Shown here piece by piece: positions 1 through 5,883 of a DNA stretch of 7,147 nt (within the stretch, counting starts at the first letter, position 1; each line of letters opens with the position of its first letter). The position numbers and the translations under genes are program-made. The DNA lies in the NCBI GenBank assembly GCA_029259875.1, contig JAJDEK010000196.1, positions 1-7,147 of the forward strand, read 5' to 3'. Source of the DNA: Planctomycetaceae bacterium. Its GTDB lineage: Bacteria > Planctomycetota > Planctomycetia > Planctomycetales > Planctomycetaceae. Below the pieces are notes generated by a model. It ran no database searches, was not told the origin of the DNA, and saw only the letters and a program-made list of their open reading frames with translations.

Positions 1-1320
1 GGAATGGTGATTGTCTTCCGTGGCAAAGCCAGTCAGCACGACTTCTCGGTGGTCGGCTTTCCCATCACCGTCGGTATCTTTCAAGAACAATAAATCGGGA
101 GCATTCGCTACATAGACGCCGCCATCTCCTAATTCGAGACCGGTGGGAACATATAGTCCATCAGCAAATACCGTGGATTTATCGGCACGGCCATCCTGAT
201 CGGTATCTTCCAGAACAACGATTTGATCATTGGGCTTCTCTCCTGGAGAGACCTGAGGATACGATGTCGAACAGATCACCCACAGTCGACCTTGTGGGTC
301 CCAGGTCATATGAATGGGATTCACAAGCATTGGCTCAGCCGCAAACAAATTCACTTCATAGCCGGGCAACATCGTAAACGTTTTGCGTTCTATTTCCGGC
401 GAATGATCTTGTGTGATTTCAAAAGGACGTTTCAGGTTGGGAGCCGATTTTGCCACTGCCATGCGTTCCGCTGTGGTTCCCACCGGCTTTTCTAAGCACC
501 AATGCACGGCGTTGATCAATAATCGATTGACGGTGTCGAGCTGGAATGATTTTTCGTGACCAATCGTACTGGCAAACACACGGCCACCCCATTCGTTCTT
601 CCAGGTCCAGGCAACGGGCCAACTCATTTCAGGTTTTAATTCGTGCGTTCCAAACTGATTCTTGATTGTTCCCGTCCGTTTTGATTTACCTGTTCCCATT
701 AAAAGAGGCGTTGCCTTCTCGGGGATCTCTGTTTTATACAAAGTTCCCGGATCGATAAATTTGGCTGCCACCCCATTCAGAACTTCATGATTTCTGGATG
801 GCAAAACATGTTCGACAACGGTCTCGCCGGTGAGGTGTAGAAAGTAGTCCGAGCCCAGAACCCGCTTGCCAAAGCCACGATTCCATTCCGACAAGGCATG
901 ATCTTTGGGATAAGCAAAAGCATGGGTGCTCGTACGCAAGCCAATGACTGGCTTTCCGGATTCCACGAATTTTTGAATGTGTGCAAACTGCTGAGGAGGG
1001 AGTTGCAGAAAACGCATATAAAACAGAGCGAGGTCTGCCTGCTCCAGTACTTCCAGGCCAGGTAGACCAATTTGATTTTTGTTCCGCTCCGGGTTCCCTT
1101 TTGGAATAATGACGGTTGTCTTAAAGCCATGTTTTTCTAATTGTTTTGCAAAAGCAGGTATTGTTTTCTGAGGTGAATAATGTGTAGTCCCCACCACAAA
1201 CACAACGTGTGGCCGTTGATCTTCTTTTTCCACGGCAAGACTCTGGCGCGCATTGTGTAAGAACACAAAAGAAATGATTACTGCCAAGGAAAAATAGATG
1301 AACGTTAAGCGCTTTGACAT
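1..1320 (-). CDS. Secreted ThuA-like / PVC-type beta-propeller fusion protein, 3' end outside window
   Basis: The frame is open without a stop from the ATG at 1320 to the window edge (440 codons), so only the N-terminal part is present. Residues 1-29 look like a signal peptide: SKR, a hydrophobic core, then an SLA cleavage site near residue 29. Residues about 36-285 match a ThuA-like glutamine-amidotransferase fold: RPHVVFVVGTTHYSP at 36-50, GKPVIGLRTSTHAFAYP at 122-138, and GHEKSF at 254-259. From about residue 314 a second domain starts with FTMLPGYEVNLFAAEP, PQGRLWV, DTDQDGRAD, ADGLYVPTGLE and DTDGDGKADHRE, ending in GFATEDNHHS. That is the opening of the planctomycete membrane-bound-dehydrogenase propeller (TIGR02604 type). 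Family members usually continue into HEAT-like repeats and a C-terminal CxxCH haem site; none of that is visible here. Upstream AAGAG lies six bases before ATG. It follows the SGNH gene by 83 bp, probably in one operon. Exported; substrate unknown. Confidence 0.9.
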   Translation of the reverse strand, partial: MSKRLTFIYFSLAVIISFVFLHNARQSLAVEKEDQRPHVVFVVGTTHYSPQKTIPAFAKQLEKHGFKTTVIIPKGNPERNKNQIGLPGLEVLEQADLALFYMRFLQLPPQQFAHIQKFVESGKPVIGLRTSTHAFAYPKDHALSEWNRGFGKRVLGSDYFLHLTGETVVEHVLPSRNHEVLNGVAAKFIDPGTLYKTEIPEKATPLLMGTGKSKRTGTIKNQFGTHELKPEMSWPVAWTWKNEWGGRVFASTIGHEKSFQLDTVNRLLINAVHWCLEKPVGTTAERMAVAKSAPNLKRPFEITQDHSPEIERKTFTMLPGYEVNLFAAEPMLVNPIHMTWDPQGRLWVICSTSYPQVSPGEKPNDQIVVLEDTDQDGRADKSTVFADGLYVPTGLELGDGGVYVANAPDLLFLKDTDGDGKADHREVVLTGFATEDNHHS

Positions 1321-1403
1321 AATTAACTCTTATCAACGAGGGTTTGAGGAACCATTTTACTAGAAGCTTAATACGAAACAGGACAATCGGAAGTGGCAGG
1401 CAA

Positions 1404-2675
1404 TTATTCCAGCCTGACCAGTTCCCACTTTGTTTCTCCTTTGGGCCGTGCTTGTTTTTTAACGGTAGCTTCTTTGTCCTGAATCAGTTTTCCAAAGGTT
1501 TGCATTTCCGGAGGAAACGAGACCGCACCAAACGGTTTGGTACGACGGCCAAAAATGTATTCTGCATTATGTGCTCGATACACGTAGAAAAACAATTCAT
1601 TTTTACGATCGATGCTGGCACGCAAATCATTCGCTTGTTCTTGTGAGGGGAGGTTCTGTAATTGTAGTCCCCTGCTCCACTCTGTATGGCTGGCTTTGGC
1701 GATGGGAGTTCCATTCACCGTCAGGCGATAAGTTCCGGCAGGTAAATTTTTGACAGTCAATCGTGGTTGAGCAGTCAAAAATTCATTATGAACAATGGCT
1801 GATGCCGGCGGTGCGGGAATCGGCAATGTTTTTTCTTTAACCGTAAATTGAATTGTGTCAGGTCGAAATGACTGTTGAATGATTTTGGCGTTCGTGGCTT
1901 GGATGTTATTGCTTTTTATATCAGCGATAATTTCGGGGCTTTTGATTTGCGTTCCCAATAATTGACTCGCAATAATTTGATCAACGGCCCAATACCCATA
2001 TTCATTCAGATGAATGCCATTTCGAGTGAGTTTCTGCGAAGGATTTTCATCCATGAGTTTTTTTGAGGCAGTAAACAGATCCACAAAGGGGACATTGTGT
2101 GTTTCTGCGACCGCCTGCATCGCTTGTGTATATTTCAACAAACTTTGATTGTGTTCTGTTGGATCGGGAAACGGTGGCCCCACATTTTCGTGAGCAATCG
2201 GTGAAATCATGACAACCTGTGGTGCCGAATTTCCATTAAATTGCTGTAACGCTACATGCTTGAGAAACTTTTCCCAATCATTAGTAAATTGCTTTAAGCC
2301 TGTTTGACCTGCAAATGATTCATTCATCCCAAAACAGGCGATAATGATATCAGCCTTTTGTTGCTTGAGATGTTCATCAAGCGAACCAAAGTTCAAAGGC
2401 CGCGGCCTTAAACTTAACGTATCTCCCGACCATGCCAGATTGCGGAATGTAATATTTTTCACAGGAGCGTGTGAAGTCAGCAGAGTTTCTAAATAGTTAT
2501 ACAAACGCTGTTGATCGGCGAAGGTGTTTCCGATGAGGACAATCCGGTCTCCCTTTTTCAGAACGAGCTTTTGTTGCTGGCTTTCGCTCTGATTCTCATT
2601 CGCTATCGAAACGGAAACAAAAGGGGATGCAAGGCCGAGTAATATAAGCGCCAATAAATAGGAATGAGTTCGCAT
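1404..2675 (-). CDS. Secreted SGNH/GDSL-hydrolase-fold protein with degenerate catalytic motifs
   Basis: 423 residues. The signal peptide covers about residues 1-25 (MRTHSYLLALILLGLASPF, ending near SIA). An SGNH fold spans about residues 36-240. Block I is IGNTF at 48-52, where active members have GDS. Block II is the RNLAWSGD stretch with Gly84. Block III is FGMNES at 115-120 with the oxyanion-hole Asn118 kept. Block V is RNGIHLN at 218-224 with His222 kept but Asn219 where Asp is expected. The nucleophile position therefore holds Thr51, and activity is uncertain. Residues about 250-423 form a beta-rich C-terminal part containing AEYIFGRRTKPFG, as I recall for the planctomycete subfamily that carries GN(T/A) in block I. 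The start is the first ATG after an AGGG about ten bases upstream. It lies just upstream of the ThuA/propeller gene on the same strand, and divergent from the isochorismatase-like gene. It could act on, or only bind, acylated polysaccharide; this is inference. Confidence 0.88.
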   Translation of the reverse strand: MRTHSYLLALILLGLASPFVSVSIANENQSESQQQKLVLKKGDRIVLIGNTFADQQRLYNYLETLLTSHAPVKNITFRNLAWSGDTLSLRPRPLNFGSLDEHLKQQKADIIIACFGMNESFAGQTGLKQFTNDWEKFLKHVALQQFNGNSAPQVVMISPIAHENVGPPFPDPTEHNQSLLKYTQAMQAVAETHNVPFVDLFTASKKLMDENPSQKLTRNGIHLNEYGYWAVDQIIASQLLGTQIKSPEIIADIKSNNIQATNAKIIQQSFRPDTIQFTVKEKTLPIPAPPASAIVHNEFLTAQPRLTVKNLPAGTYRLTVNGTPIAKASHTEWSRGLQLQNLPSQEQANDLRASIDRKNELFFYVYRAHNAEYIFGRRTKPFGAVSFPPEMQTFGKLIQDKEATVKKQARPKGETKWELVRLE

Positions 2676-2817
2676 AAAGTTTCAACCCTGAATCTTACTT
2701 TGAATAATCGGTCGCGTTTTAACAACTATTGTTTATTATGAGTGCCAGCTCAGTCAAAAAGAAGACAACCCTCAAAAGGGAATTAAGGAACTTATGGATT
2801 TTCTTTTGTGATTCTGG

Positions 2818-2847
2818 TTGAATTGATCACTTTTCGACTTCTACAAT
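2818..2847 (+). promoter_or_regulatory. Candidate sigma70-type promoter for the isochorismatase-like gene
   Basis: TTGAAT (2818-2823) and TACAAT (2842-2847) are separated by 18 bases. They match the -35 consensus at 4 of 6 positions and the -10 consensus at 5 of 6. Transcription would start near 2854 and give a leader of about 45 bases before the ATG at 2898. Planctomycete promoters are poorly defined and the region is AT-rich, so this is a candidate only. Confidence 0.38.
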
Positions 2848-2887
2848 ACAAACTGACTATTTAATTAATTTTGTTTCAGAATCCATC

Positions 2888-2892
2888 AGGGG
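2888..2892 (+). promoter_or_regulatory. Ribosome binding site deciding the start of the isochorismatase-like gene
   Basis: AGGGG sits five bases before ATG 2898. The same frame also opens at a TTG at 2871, but that codon has no comparable purine-rich site. The Tat motif falls at residues 9-13 when counting from 2898, which is the usual place. ATG 2898 is therefore preferred over TTG 2871. Confidence 0.7.
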
Positions 2893-2897
2893 TCATC

Positions 2898-3839
2898 ATG
2901 AAAACTGTGAACCTTCAGCAAAGACGCCGTTTTTTAAATACAATTATTCAGGGATGTGTTGCTGGGTCTTTATTCCCGACGTTCTCTTCCTACGGGTATG
3001 AAGCAAAAAAAGACTCTTCTCGAAGCATTCCCCCCGTACCTGGAAAATTTCAAATCAACCTAAGGAAACGCACAGCGAAAAAACCTGCTACACCGAGTGT
3101 AGAGCAGACAGAATGGAATGCGTCAGAAACGGCGATCATCATTTGTGACATGTGGGCCGATCATCCTTGTAAAATGGCTGCCCAGCGCGTGGACCGGATG
3201 GCACCAAAAATGAATCAGATCATCTCTCAGGCTCGCGATCATGGTGTGGCTATCATCCATGCACCCAGTGGCGGGATTCAGCTCTACGAAGACACTCCCT
3301 TTCGAGCGCGAATTAAAAAGGCGGCACTGTTAAAACCGCCTGTCCCGATTCAAAGCTGGTGCTATCTGAACCCGGAGAAAGAACCGCCTCTACCGGTGGA
3401 CGATACGATTAAAAGATCTACTGAGTCTAGCCTTCGGGGTTGTGATGACCCTGATGCGAACTACAAAAAAAATACCGACCGCCACCAACATTCGGCAATT
3501 AAGATCATCGGCTACGATGTGATTAGCGCGAATGGTCAGGAGATCTATAATTTTCTGGAACAAGAGCAACGCAAAAACATTGTCATCATGGGCGTGCATA
3601 CCAACATGTGTGTCTTAGGCAGACCGTTTGGGATTCGCCAAATGAAATATCTAGGCAATAATGTCGTTTTGTGCCGCGACTTAACTGACGCGCTGTATGA
3701 TCCCCGTGATCGACCCTACGTGAGTCACACACGGGGCACCGAAATGATCATCGAACATATTGAAAGCCACTGGTGTCCTTCGATACTTGGTCGCGATTTA
3801 ACGAAGGTCATTCCAGGATCCAACAATCCTGATTCGTAA
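2898..3839 (+). CDS. Tat-exported isochorismatase/nicotinamidase-like cysteine hydrolase
   Basis: 313 residues from ATG 2898. The N-terminus carries a twin-arginine signal, QRRRFLN at residues 8-14, followed by a hydrophobic stretch TIIQGCVAGSLFP (15-27), so the protein is probably exported folded. The hydrolase domain starts near residue 76. ETAIIICDMWADHPC gives the expected catalytic Asp84. GVHTNMCVLGRPFG matches the G-x-T-x-x-C-V signature with nucleophile Cys238. The triad Lys is probably Lys202 in SAIKIIGYDVIS, though this alignment is tentative. Ordinary family members have about 180-220 residues. The extra length is the Tat leader, a linker (about 35-75) and a polar segment before Lys202 (about 158-200). 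The family cleaves amide or vinyl-ether bonds in small molecules; the substrate cannot be predicted here. It diverges from the SGNH-ThuA unit and ends at a likely terminator. Confidence 0.88.
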   Translation: MKTVNLQQRRRFLNTIIQGCVAGSLFPTFSSYGYEAKKDSSRSIPPVPGKFQINLRKRTAKKPATPSVEQTEWNASETAIIICDMWADHPCKMAAQRVDRMAPKMNQIISQARDHGVAIIHAPSGGIQLYEDTPFRARIKKAALLKPPVPIQSWCYLNPEKEPPLPVDDTIKRSTESSLRGCDDPDANYKKNTDRHQHSAIKIIGYDVISANGQEIYNFLEQEQRKNIVIMGVHTNMCVLGRPFGIRQMKYLGNNVVLCRDLTDALYDPRDRPYVSHTRGTEMIIEHIESHWCPSILGRDLTKVIPGSNNPDS

Positions 3840-3878
3840 ACCTGTATTGGTGTCAAGAATCCATTTTCTGAGACATTT

Positions 3879-3907
3879 GCGAAGCAACGTGTTCGCTCTT
3901 ATTTTTT
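3879..3907 (+). terminator. Probable Rho-independent terminator after the isochorismatase-like gene
   Basis: GCGAA (3879-3883) and TTCGC (3892-3896) form a 5-bp stem with an 8-base loop, followed by TCTTATTTTTT (3897-3907). It lies 40 bases past the stop at 3839. The T-tract overlaps the TAA of the convergent lipoprotein gene (3899-3901). The stem is short, so efficiency is uncertain. No T-tract follows it on the minus strand. Confidence 0.5.
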
Positions 3908-4324
3908 CAAATCAAAGGTGACTGTATTCTCTTCATTTCCTTTGATCATGGCGTTTAGACCTGATTTTTTGATATCGTTATATTTTTCGGGAATGAGTGA
4001 AATCGTTCCCATTCCAGAGAGATCTTTCGGATCTGGCTTTGTTGAGAAAATTGTCACTTTATTATCGCCCACCGGGGCGCCATCTCCTTTAGTGGTTGTC
4101 GTCACTTCGACAATTTTTCCTCCCTTGATCATTCCTGAAGCAGATCGGCCTGAAGTAGGATGAAAAACGATAGTTCCTTCTTCCAATGGCTTTCCATTAA
4201 ATTCAACTGTTCCAGTCACAGCAGCAACCTCTGGGGCATCATCAATGCTTCCGCTACAACCGGTAACCGTTAGACAAATCGTGAGTAGTAGGAAGTGAAC
4301 TGTTCTTGCTTGATATCCTGGCAT
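3899..4324 (-). CDS. Small lipoprotein, carboxypeptidase-regulatory-like (transthyretin-like) domain
   Basis: 141 residues. A lipoprotein signal with hydrophobic core FLLLTICLTV ends in the lipobox VTGC, giving lipidated Cys23. The mature part is one beta-sandwich domain at about residues 34-140. It contains VTGTVEFNGKPLEEGTIVFHP (positions 36-56), GAPVGDNKVTIFS (82-94), IPEKYNDIKKSGLNAMI (111-127) and a closing VTFDLKK. This order matches the short planctomycete lipoproteins usually annotated as carboxypeptidase regulatory-like proteins. No peptidase residues are present; it is a binding or structural domain. It follows the DUF1559 gene by 130 bp on the same strand, a pairing common in planctomycetes, with a terminator between them. 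The upstream AAAGA is a weak ribosome site, which suggests modest expression. Role unknown; it is probably anchored in a membrane near the DUF1559 product. Confidence 0.88.
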   Translation of the reverse strand: MPGYQARTVHFLLLTICLTVTGCSGSIDDAPEVAAVTGTVEFNGKPLEEGTIVFHPTSGRSASGMIKGGKIVEVTTTTKGDGAPVGDNKVTIFSTKPDPKDLSGMGTISLIPEKYNDIKKSGLNAMIKGNEENTVTFDLKK

Positions 4325-4364
4325 GAAATGTCTTTCAAATTGGGATCTGAATTGATGTTGTGTT

Positions 4365-4430
4365 GAAAAAATGGTTCAATCATACCTTACTTTATGAGTA
4401 CTAGGAAAAAGTAAGGTGTCTGATTGAGCC
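4365..4430 (-). terminator. Strong Rho-independent terminator/attenuator between DUF1559 and the lipoprotein gene
   Basis: The arms 4384-4393 (ACCTTACTTT) and 4408-4417 (AAAGTAAGGT) pair over 10 bp. After a 1x3 internal loop, 4376-4382 (TCAATCA) and 4421-4427 (TGATTGA) pair over 7 bp, and the stem closes with a T-G wobble and two G-C pairs at 4373-4374/4429-4430. The loop is 14 bases. Read on the minus strand, the hairpin is followed at once by ATTTTTTC (4372-4365). It begins 24 bases after the DUF1559 stop and ends about 40 bases before the lipoprotein start. It should stop most transcripts after DUF1559 and let a fraction through. Confidence 0.82.
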
Positions 4431-4454
4431 CACATTGAAATCGTTGGTGAAACG

Positions 4455-5399
4455 TTAACCGCCAAATCCGCTCACGGTATTGCCATCTGCTTTATCACCC
4501 AGGTTTCGGTAAAGGTTACCGTCGATGTTTTCGCTCAGAAAATGCACACTGCCATCGGCCATTGTGAAAAAGGCACCTCCTTCGTGTCGGCTACGAAAAC
4601 CGATGCAGGCATTTGCATCTCCGATACTTAATGTGCCCGCGACAAATTCTTCATTCCGGAAATTGATGGGCTGTGCCATTGTTCCCCAGCTTTGGTAACC
4701 CCAGTCCTGCCAACGACAGAAGGGGCCGACGACCTCGCCGATCATAATCGTATTCGAAGTACCATCGGTCACATGGCTTATTTTCGCAGAGTATCCACTA
4801 CGGCTGAACATGCCTCGCACATCTCGTGATTTAGGAACGCCGCCAAATTGGCCATAACCAGCCCCCGAGGTACCAGGAGTCGTGGCAGCGCTGTTGGGGT
4901 GCCCTCCTGCTGAGATCGCATAATCTGTTTGCGCGCGTTGGGAACCACCGGCATCATCAGCACCAATGTCTGTATCCTGAACGAGTGGGTCAGAAGGACA
5001 TTCAACTGCCTTGAGCCGTTCTTGCTTCAAGGCGAGATTGGTCCCATGCATTCCATCGGTACTGAAATTCATCTGATTGTAAATTGGTGCCTGATCAATA
5101 TAAGGCAAGATACGAACTGTCCAGCTATGGCGGATGCGCCATGTTTGTGGTGCAGGTGAACCCGGGTCCCCAGCAGCACAACAGGTTTGCTGAAGTGGGA
5201 ATTGCGAAAACACGTCATGATAGTTATGGAAGGCCAGACCCAGTTGTTTTAAGTTGTTCTTGCAGGAACTACGCCGCGCCGCTTCCCGTGCCTGTTGCAC
5301 GGCCGGCAATAGCAGTGCTATCAGAATGGCAATGATGGCAATGACAACTAATAATTCAATGAGGGTAAAACCATGTTTCCTAGAGCGTTTCAGATTCAT
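4455..5399 (-). CDS. DUF1559 family protein with type IV prepilin-like N-terminus
   Basis: 314 residues. The N-terminus is a class III prepilin leader: RSRKHG then [20 protein letters not shown]. Cleavage is expected after Gly10, with Glu15 at +5 and a single hydrophobic helix to about residue 32. Next comes the DUF1559 signature: [20 protein letters not shown] (33-52), [10 protein letters not shown] (53-62), VECPSDP (132-138), [12 protein letters not shown] (211-222) and [14 protein letters not shown] (280-293). Length is normal for the family, which is greatly expanded in Planctomycetes and has no proven function. The helix suggests membrane anchoring or assembly into pseudopilus-like fibres after prepilin peptidase processing. 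The start follows a good site (AAAGGA, about eight bases upstream). It has a long leader with possible RNA structure upstream and a terminator directly downstream. The next gene encodes a lipoprotein that may be its partner. Confidence 0.93.
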   Translation of the reverse strand: MNLKRSRKHGFTLIELLVVIAIIAILIALLLPAVQQAREAARRSSCKNNLKQLGLAFHNYHDVFSQFPLQQTCCAAGDPGSPAPQTWRIRHSWTVRILPYIDQAPIYNQMNFSTDGMHGTNLALKQERLKAVECPSDPLVQDTDIGADDAGGSQRAQTDYAISAGGHPNSAATTPGTSGAGYGQFGGVPKSRDVRGMFSRSGYSAKISHVTDGTSNTIMIGEVVGPFCRWQDWGYQSWGTMAQPINFRNEEFVAGTLSIGDANACIGFRSRHEGGAFFTMADGSVHFLSENIDGNLYRNLGDKADGNTVSGFGG

Positions 5400-5460
5400 G
5401 TTCCTTTTCCTTTGAAATTAAAAAAGTAAATATCAATACGAGAACATCTATCTCAAAATG

Positions 5461-5580
5461 GTAGACCTGAATATTTGAGTTGTTTAAAAATGCATTTGTG
5501 TTAAAGTGTGGCTCCCAATAGAATTAAAACGAATTTCCAATCATATTTTGGATTCAGGTTAGATATGATTGAGGTCTACA
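5461..5580 (-). promoter_or_regulatory. Possible structured 5' leader (nested inverted repeats) of the DUF1559 mRNA
   Basis: GTAGACCT at 5461-5468 is complementary to AGGTCTAC at 5572-5579 (8 bp, extendable to 11 of 12 by AAT after one mismatch). Immediately inside, CAATCATAT (5538-5546) pairs with ATATGATTG (5563-5571) over 9 bp with a 16-base loop. The two stems abut exactly at 5571/5572 and could stack. Extending the outer stem by AAT would compete with the inner hairpin. It lies within the predicted leader. It matches no riboswitch class I can recognise, and it could instead be a pair of DNA-binding sites. Confidence 0.35.
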
Positions 5581-5604
5581 TTTGCATAATGGAAAATCGA
5601 ATAT

Positions 5605-5642
5605 ATTAATACATCGGTTCATTAATATACATGCGATTAATA
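5605..5642. repeat. Three ATTAATA direct repeats at 15-16 bp spacing
   Basis: ATTAATA occurs at 5605-5611, 5621-5627 and 5636-5642. The copies are followed by CAT, TACAT and TGCA, so the unit is close to ATTAATA(TA)CAT. The spacing is about one and a half helical turns. The repeats lie at and just downstream of the predicted transcription start of DUF1559, which suits regulator binding. The core is AT-rich, so chance is possible. Confidence 0.45.
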
Positions 5643-5645
5643 TGC

Positions 5646-5675
5646 ACTCTACAAAGAGTTGCGCAAACTTGTCAA
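5646..5675 (-). promoter_or_regulatory. Candidate sigma70-type promoter for DUF1559, with dyads
   Basis: On the minus strand, TTGACA (5675-5670) is a perfect -35. After 18 bases comes TAGAGT (5651-5646), a 4 of 6 match to the -10. The spacer holds the palindrome TTGCGCAA (5659-5666). A dyad ACTCT-ACAA-AGAGT (5646-5659) covers the -10. The start would be near 5640, giving a leader of about 240 bases. The position relative to the leader structure is consistent, but there is no experimental support. Confidence 0.42.
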
Positions 5676-5883
5676 CTAATTTCTGACGAGAATTAAAATT
5701 TTGGCTTCGTTTCAGAACGAGAATGCTCATAGGCTGTTAGCGATATCTACAGCGCAAACAAGCAGTATTCTGAACCACGAAATTGGGTGAGGTGGCAGCA
5801 TTTGTTAAAATAGAATGCTGTCGGTCAGGAAAACATAGAATTCGGGATCGCCAGAAAATGGCAATGAAGGCCGACTTTAAATT

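Larger units (their letters stand above)
2676..2897. other. Divergent intergenic region between SGNH and isochorismatase-like genes
   Basis: This 222-bp AT-rich stretch has no ORF with coding character and must hold the start signals for both directions. A sigma70-like element for the rightward gene is listed separately. For the leftward gene I see only fragments: TTGACT at 2751-2756 and CATAAT about eleven bases further on, which is too close for a normal promoter. A small dyad CCCT-CAAA-AGGG lies at 2769-2780. No operator could be assigned. Confidence 0.5.
5400..5883. other. Gene-free 484-bp region upstream of DUF1559: leader and control sequences
   Basis: No reading frame with coding character was found on either strand, and no tRNA-like fold. 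The right end, after the DUF418 stop, carries a hairpin CAGCATT/AATGCTG (5796-5820, 11-base loop) without a T-tract. It also has a small dyad TCGTT-TCAG-AACGA (5707-5720). No clear terminator for the DUF418 gene was found. The left two thirds hold a candidate promoter, ATTAATA repeats and nested inverted repeats, listed separately. Confidence 0.6.

Noticed and set aside
419..1336. Several 67-117-codon minus-strand frames between 419 and 1336.
   Set aside because: They are other frames of the ThuA/propeller gene, whose own frame is open throughout and has clear family motifs.
1344..1646. Plus-strand 100-codon frame antisense to the end of the SGNH gene.
   Set aside because: It lies opposite a clear coding frame and encodes a protein without recognisable motifs or a ribosome site.
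2871..2897. TTG start at 2871 giving nine extra N-terminal residues to the isochorismatase-like protein.
   Set aside because: ATG 2898 has AGGGG five bases upstream and puts the Tat motif at the usual distance; TTG 2871 has no ribosome site.
4929..5335. Two plus-strand frames opposite DUF1559.
   Set aside because: They are antisense to a well-supported gene, with no motif or start signal.
5488..5497. 10-bp perfect palindrome AAATGCATTT as an operator.
   Set aside because: Several palindromes of this length are expected by chance in 7 kb, and it has no second copy nearby.
2556..5720. A 12-base match TTTCAGAACGAG near 2556 and near 5710.
   Set aside because: One or two such matches are expected by chance in a window of this size, and one copy lies inside a coding region.
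5796..5820. Hairpin CAGCATT/AATGCTG as terminator of the DUF418 gene.
   Set aside because: No T-tract follows on either strand; it is about 60 bases past the stop. Kept only as a note in the region description.
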